Source: Sinorhizobium fredii NGR234
GTDB lineage: Bacteria > Pseudomonadota > Alphaproteobacteria > Rhizobiales > Rhizobiaceae
DNA: 64,000 nt
Direction of reading: 5' to 3'
Assembly (NCBI RefSeq): GCF_000018545.1
Contig: NC_012586.1
Location: 1,736,001 to 1,800,000 of the forward strand
The notes under the pieces are model-generated. The model saw only the letters and a list, made by a program, of their open reading frames with translations, was not told the DNA's origin and did no database searches. The position numbers and the translations under genes were made by a program. This document shows, one piece after another, positions 61,373 through 64,000 of this stretch. The stretch's first letter is position 1, and each line of letters starts with the position of its first letter.

Positions 61373-62137
61373 CTAGCGGGCCAGCCATCCGCCGTCGACG
61401 GCGAGGACCTGCCCGGTAACGTAGCTGCTGGCGGGCGAAGCAAAGAACAGGACCGCGGTGTCCAGGTCGCTCGGCTCGCCCCAGCGGCCGGAGGGAATGC
61501 GCTCGATAATGGCACGATAGCGGTCAGGATCGTTGCGCAGCGCTTCCGTATTGTCGGTCACCATATAGCCCGGTGCGATCGCGTTGACGGTGATCCCCTT
61601 GGCAGCGAGTTCGTTGGCCATCAGCTTGGTGAGCCCCGCCACGCCATGTTTGGAGGCCGTATAGGAGGCGACGCGGATTCCGCCCTGGAAGGAAAGCAGC
61701 GAGGCGACGTTGACGATCCGCCCCTTGATGCCGCGTTCGAGCATATGCCGGACCACCGCCTGGGAGAGCACGAAAGCGCTCTTCAGGTTGATGTTGAGGA
61801 CGTCGTCCCAGTCTTCTTCCGTGAATTCGGTGAAGTCGGACCGCCGAATCTGGCCGGCATTGTTGATCAGGATATCGACAGCCGCGCCGTCTTCGACGAG
61901 GCCGGCAAACATCTTCGCAATGCCGCCCGGGTTGCGCAGATCGTAGACGACCTCTTCGAACCGCCTTCCGAGTGCCTCGACGGCACGCCGTGTCTCGGGC
62001 ATGTGCTGCGATCCGAGCCCGATGATGTCGGCGCCGGCGGAAGCAAGCGCCAAAGCGAGGCCCTGCCCCAGGCCGGTGCGCGCCCCGGTCACCAGCGCGC
62101 GCTTTCCGGATAGGTCGAAAAGGCCTGCGGCGGTCAT
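61373..62137 (-). CDS. kduD: 2-deoxy-D-gluconate 3-dehydrogenase / 2-dehydro-3-deoxy-D-gluconate 5-dehydrogenase
   Basis: A 254-residue short-chain dehydrogenase. Cofactor motif ALVTGARTGLGQGLA, NNAG at about 91, catalytic Ser in VNVASLLSFQGG, YTASKHGVAGL (Tyr-x3-Lys), and the C-terminal AVDGGWLAR. It reduces 3-deoxy-D-glycero-2,5-hexodiulosonate, the product of KduI, to 2-keto-3-deoxygluconate. The ATG overlaps the kduI stop by 4 bases, so the two are coupled. Confidence 0.92.
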   Translation of the reverse strand: MTAAGLFDLSGKRALVTGARTGLGQGLALALASAGADIIGLGSQHMPETRRAVEALGRRFEEVVYDLRNPGGIAKMFAGLVEDGAAVDILINNAGQIRRSDFTEFTEEDWDDVLNINLKSAFVLSQAVVRHMLERGIKGRIVNVASLLSFQGGIRVASYTASKHGVAGLTKLMANELAAKGITVNAIAPGYMVTDNTEALRNDPDRYRAIIERIPSGRWGEPSDLDTAVLFFASPASSYVTGQVLAVDGGWLAR

Positions 62138-62982
62138 CGGATATCCCCCATCGGCACGAAGTCCATGTCCTTGAAGGACTTGTTGTCGCCGGCCATGCTC
62201 CAGATGAAGGCATAGGCCGAGGTTCCGGCGCCGCAATGGACCGACCAGGGCGGCGAGATGACCGCCTGCTCGTCCCGGACGATCAGGTGGCCCGTCGCTT
62301 CCGGCCGCCCCATGAGGTGGACCACGAAAGCATCCTTCGGCACTTCGAAATAGAGATAGGCCTCCATTCGCCGGTCATGCGTGTGCGCCGGCATGGTGTT
62401 CCAGACGCTGCCCGGCTCGAGACGCGTCATGCCCATCAGCAACTGGCAGCTCTCGACGACATCCGGATGGATGTACTGGTAGAGCGTCCGCTTGTTCGAG
62501 GTCTGCCCGTCGCCGAGGTTGAGCTCGATCGCTTCCGCCTTGCGGATCTGCCGGGCCGGAAAGGCGGCATGCGCGGGCGCGCTGTTGATGTAGAACTTGG
62601 CAGGCGCCGAAGGATCAGCGCTCTCGAAGGAGATGCTCCTGGTCCCCATGCCGAGATAGAGCGCGTCCTGGAAGCCGATTTCGAAAACGGCGTCGTCCGT
62701 CCTGACGATCCCCGGGCCGCCGATGTTGATCAGCCCCAATTCGCGCCGTTCCAGCAGGAATTCGCCACCGACGACGCGCGCCATGTCCTCGCCGAGGCTG
62801 ATCGCCGCCCGGTCCGGCATCACGCCGATGAGGAGCAGCCGGTCATAATGGGTGTAGACCGCGTTCGCGCCGCCCGCCGAGAAGAGTTCCTCGATCAGGA
62901 AGTTCTCCCTTAACGCGCTCCCAGTCATCGTTTCCGACTGCGTGTAGTGAACCGCGTGGCGGACAGTTATGGACGATTGCAT
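62134..62982 (-). CDS. kduI: 5-keto-4-deoxyuronate isomerase
   Basis: A 282-residue cupin isomerase: the metal-binding HTHDRRMEAYLYF region and SPPWSVHCGAGTSAYAFIWSMAGDN are family marks. It interconverts 4-deoxy-L-threo-5-hexosulose uronate and 3-deoxy-D-glycero-2,5-hexodiulosonate in pectin/glycosaminoglycan-derived uronate degradation. It follows a family 1 binding-protein gene with a hairpin between them, so import and breakdown of unsaturated oligogalacturonates are likely coupled. Confidence 0.95.
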   Translation of the reverse strand: MQSSITVRHAVHYTQSETMTGSALRENFLIEELFSAGGANAVYTHYDRLLLIGVMPDRAAISLGEDMARVVGGEFLLERRELGLINIGGPGIVRTDDAVFEIGFQDALYLGMGTRSISFESADPSAPAKFYINSAPAHAAFPARQIRKAEAIELNLGDGQTSNKRTLYQYIHPDVVESCQLLMGMTRLEPGSVWNTMPAHTHDRRMEAYLYFEVPKDAFVVHLMGRPEATGHLIVRDEQAVISPPWSVHCGAGTSAYAFIWSMAGDNKSFKDMDFVPMGDIR

Positions 62983-63013
62983 GGCTTCCTTTTCCTTTGG
63001 CTCGATCGCGAGA

Positions 63014-63044
63014 GACGACGCGCCCGCCGATCGGGCACGTCGTC
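63014..63044 (-). other. Intercistronic stem-loop after the binding-protein gene
   Basis: GACGACG (63014-63020) pairs perfectly with CGTCGTC (63038-63044) and encloses an inner GCCCG/CGGGC stem. It lies 34 bases past the binding-protein stop, with an A/T tract near 63057-63064 on the upstream side. Probable mRNA 3'-end stabiliser. Confidence 0.6.
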
Positions 63045-63077
63045 CAGCCTGGGAGGTTTTTTTTGAAATGTTGCCGC

Positions 63078-64000
63078 TTACTGGGACGCCCGCGCTTCGT
63101 TGATCTTGCGGACGTCATCCTCCAGGACCTTGTAGGTTTCCTCGAGCGACAGCTCGCCGACGATCAGCTGGCTCATGCGCTGCACGATCTGCTGGTACAT
63201 CGCCGACCCGCCCTTCTGGCGCTCGAAGTCGCGCGCCGCCTGCGGAACGTTCTTCTTGTTGTCCAGGAACACCGCCATGGCGGACTTGGCGTTCTCGCTC
63301 GAAAGCTTGTATTGCGGGTCCTTGATGTCGGCACCGGTCAGGATGACGTAGTTTTCGGCGATCTCCCGCTGGATCTTCTCGGAGCCGAGGAACTCGATGA
63401 ACTCGGCCACCGCCTCGGGATGCTTCGTGCGCTTGAAGCCGACGATCGCCGTGGCGCCGGGCATGGCGTAGCATCCGGCCTCGCCGCAGGGCGCATTGAT
63501 CGCCGTCCAGTCGAAGGCGTCGCCGATCTTCGTCTGGAACGGATTGACCATCCAGTTGCCGGCCAGATAGGTCACGACATTGCCGTTGACGAACTCGTCA
63601 CCCATGTTCTTGTACTGCGATCCGCCGGCCGCGCCCCACATCTCCTTGGGGAAGCTGCCGTCCTGGGTCCAGGAATAGACGTCGGCGATGTATTTCTTCG
63701 CCGCCTCGTCCGGGAAGCTGAACCTGCCGTCCTTCACATAGGTCGCACCGTAGGAGAAGGCCGCACCCGAGAAGCGGTGGCCGGAGCGGTCCATGGTGAA
63801 CGGAACCTGCACGCCCGTCGCCTTTGCGACCCGCGCCGAGGCTTCGACGATTTCCTTCAGCGTTGCCTTCGGCCCCGGCAGGGGCTCGCCGGCCTGCTCG
63901 AACAGCGTCTTGTTGACGAAGGGCAGGTTGAGCGTCTGCGACGCCACATAGCCGTTGATCGAATTCGGCTCGTTGATGTTCGGCAGGCGGAGCTGGTCAA
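63078..64000 (-). CDS. Family 1 ABC solute-binding protein, N-terminus outside the window
   Basis: The frame is open from the right edge to 63078 (307 codons visible), beginning ...DQLRLPNINEPNSINGYVASQTLNLPFVN. This is the C-terminal three quarters of a periplasmic extracellular solute-binding protein (SYGATYVKDGRFSFPDEAAKKYI; GNVVTYLAGNWMVNPFQTKIG; PEAVAEFIEFLGSEKIQREIAENY). The internal GTG at 63947 is not the start. Adjacency to kduI/kduD suggests an oligogalacturonate ligand. The rest of the transporter must lie to the right or be encoded elsewhere. Confidence 0.88.
   Translation of the reverse strand, partial: DQLRLPNINEPNSINGYVASQTLNLPFVNKTLFEQAGEPLPGPKATLKEIVEASARVAKATGVQVPFTMDRSGHRFSGAAFSYGATYVKDGRFSFPDEAAKKYIADVYSWTQDGSFPKEMWGAAGGSQYKNMGDEFVNGNVVTYLAGNWMVNPFQTKIGDAFDWTAINAPCGEAGCYAMPGATAIVGFKRTKHPEAVAEFIEFLGSEKIQREIAENYVILTGADIKDPQYKLSSENAKSAMAVFLDNKKNVPQAARDFERQKGGSAMYQQIVQRMSQLIVGELSLEETYKVLEDDVRKINEARASQ

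Overview
The window looks like a chromid or megaplasmid segment of a Sinorhizobium/Ensifer-type rhizobium. The reasons are high GC, dense operons of ABC importers paired with sugar, polyol and acid-sugar catabolism, an ery-type polyol locus with tpiB/rpiB, a DUF982 protein, small rhizobial stress proteins and rhizobial intergenic palindromic repeats. The genus is an inference from gene content; no rRNA or marker gene is present. I found no tRNA, CRISPR array, phage or replication origin.

Layout. 1-1974 (minus): end of a flavin reductase / alpha-beta hydrolase / DUF1185 unit with a GntR-like palindrome upstream. 2081-6749 (minus): a five-gene unit of membrane di-iron desaturase/hydroxylase, Rieske ferredoxin, ferredoxin reductase, PanB-like C1 transferase and PurU deformylase, ending in a clear terminator and divergent from a LacI regulator (6909-7940). 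8041-9416: a ROK sugar kinase whose motifs occur in circularly permuted order, and a tiny membrane protein. 9623-10915: cytosine deaminase-like amidohydrolase. 10932-23433: an acid-sugar regulon with PdxA2, Fe-dependent alcohol dehydrogenase, sialidase-fold protein and DapA-type aldolase on minus, and a Dpp-type ABC importer, DUF1537 kinase and FadR-type GntR regulator on plus.

23434-24753 is an intact IS5-type element inserted exactly at the stop codon of the GntR gene, followed by a palindromic repeat and a NarK-type nitrate/nitrite carrier (24984-26237). 26843-35266 holds a DUF982 protein, an AI-2E/PerM permease, a YbhP-like phosphoesterase, a YbhN-like membrane protein split by a second IS (29387-30243), a cardiolipin synthase/phospholipase D and TreY. 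The gene set resembles the E. coli ybhP-ybhO-ybhN grouping.

35479-52583 (minus) is one 17-kb polyol operon: EryD regulator, binding protein, two permeases, two ATPases, EryA kinase, 2-hydroxyacid dehydrogenase, EryB dehydrogenase, class II aldolase, second FGGY kinase, HAD phosphatase, EryC, EryR, TpiB and RpiB. The core would take erythritol through erythritol phosphate and tetrulose phosphates to erythrose 4-phosphate; the added kinase, aldolase, phosphatase and dehydrogenase suggest a second substrate.

52893-56346 carries general-stress small proteins, ribosomal protein S21 and a cold-shock protein whose ribosome binding site is buried in a perfect inverted repeat. 56615-61010 is an FAD/NAD(P)-binding protein divergent from a TauABC-type importer; a broken remnant of a similar flavoprotein lies just downstream. 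61373-64000 (minus) is uronate catabolism (KduD, KduI) behind a family 1 solute-binding protein that runs off the right edge.
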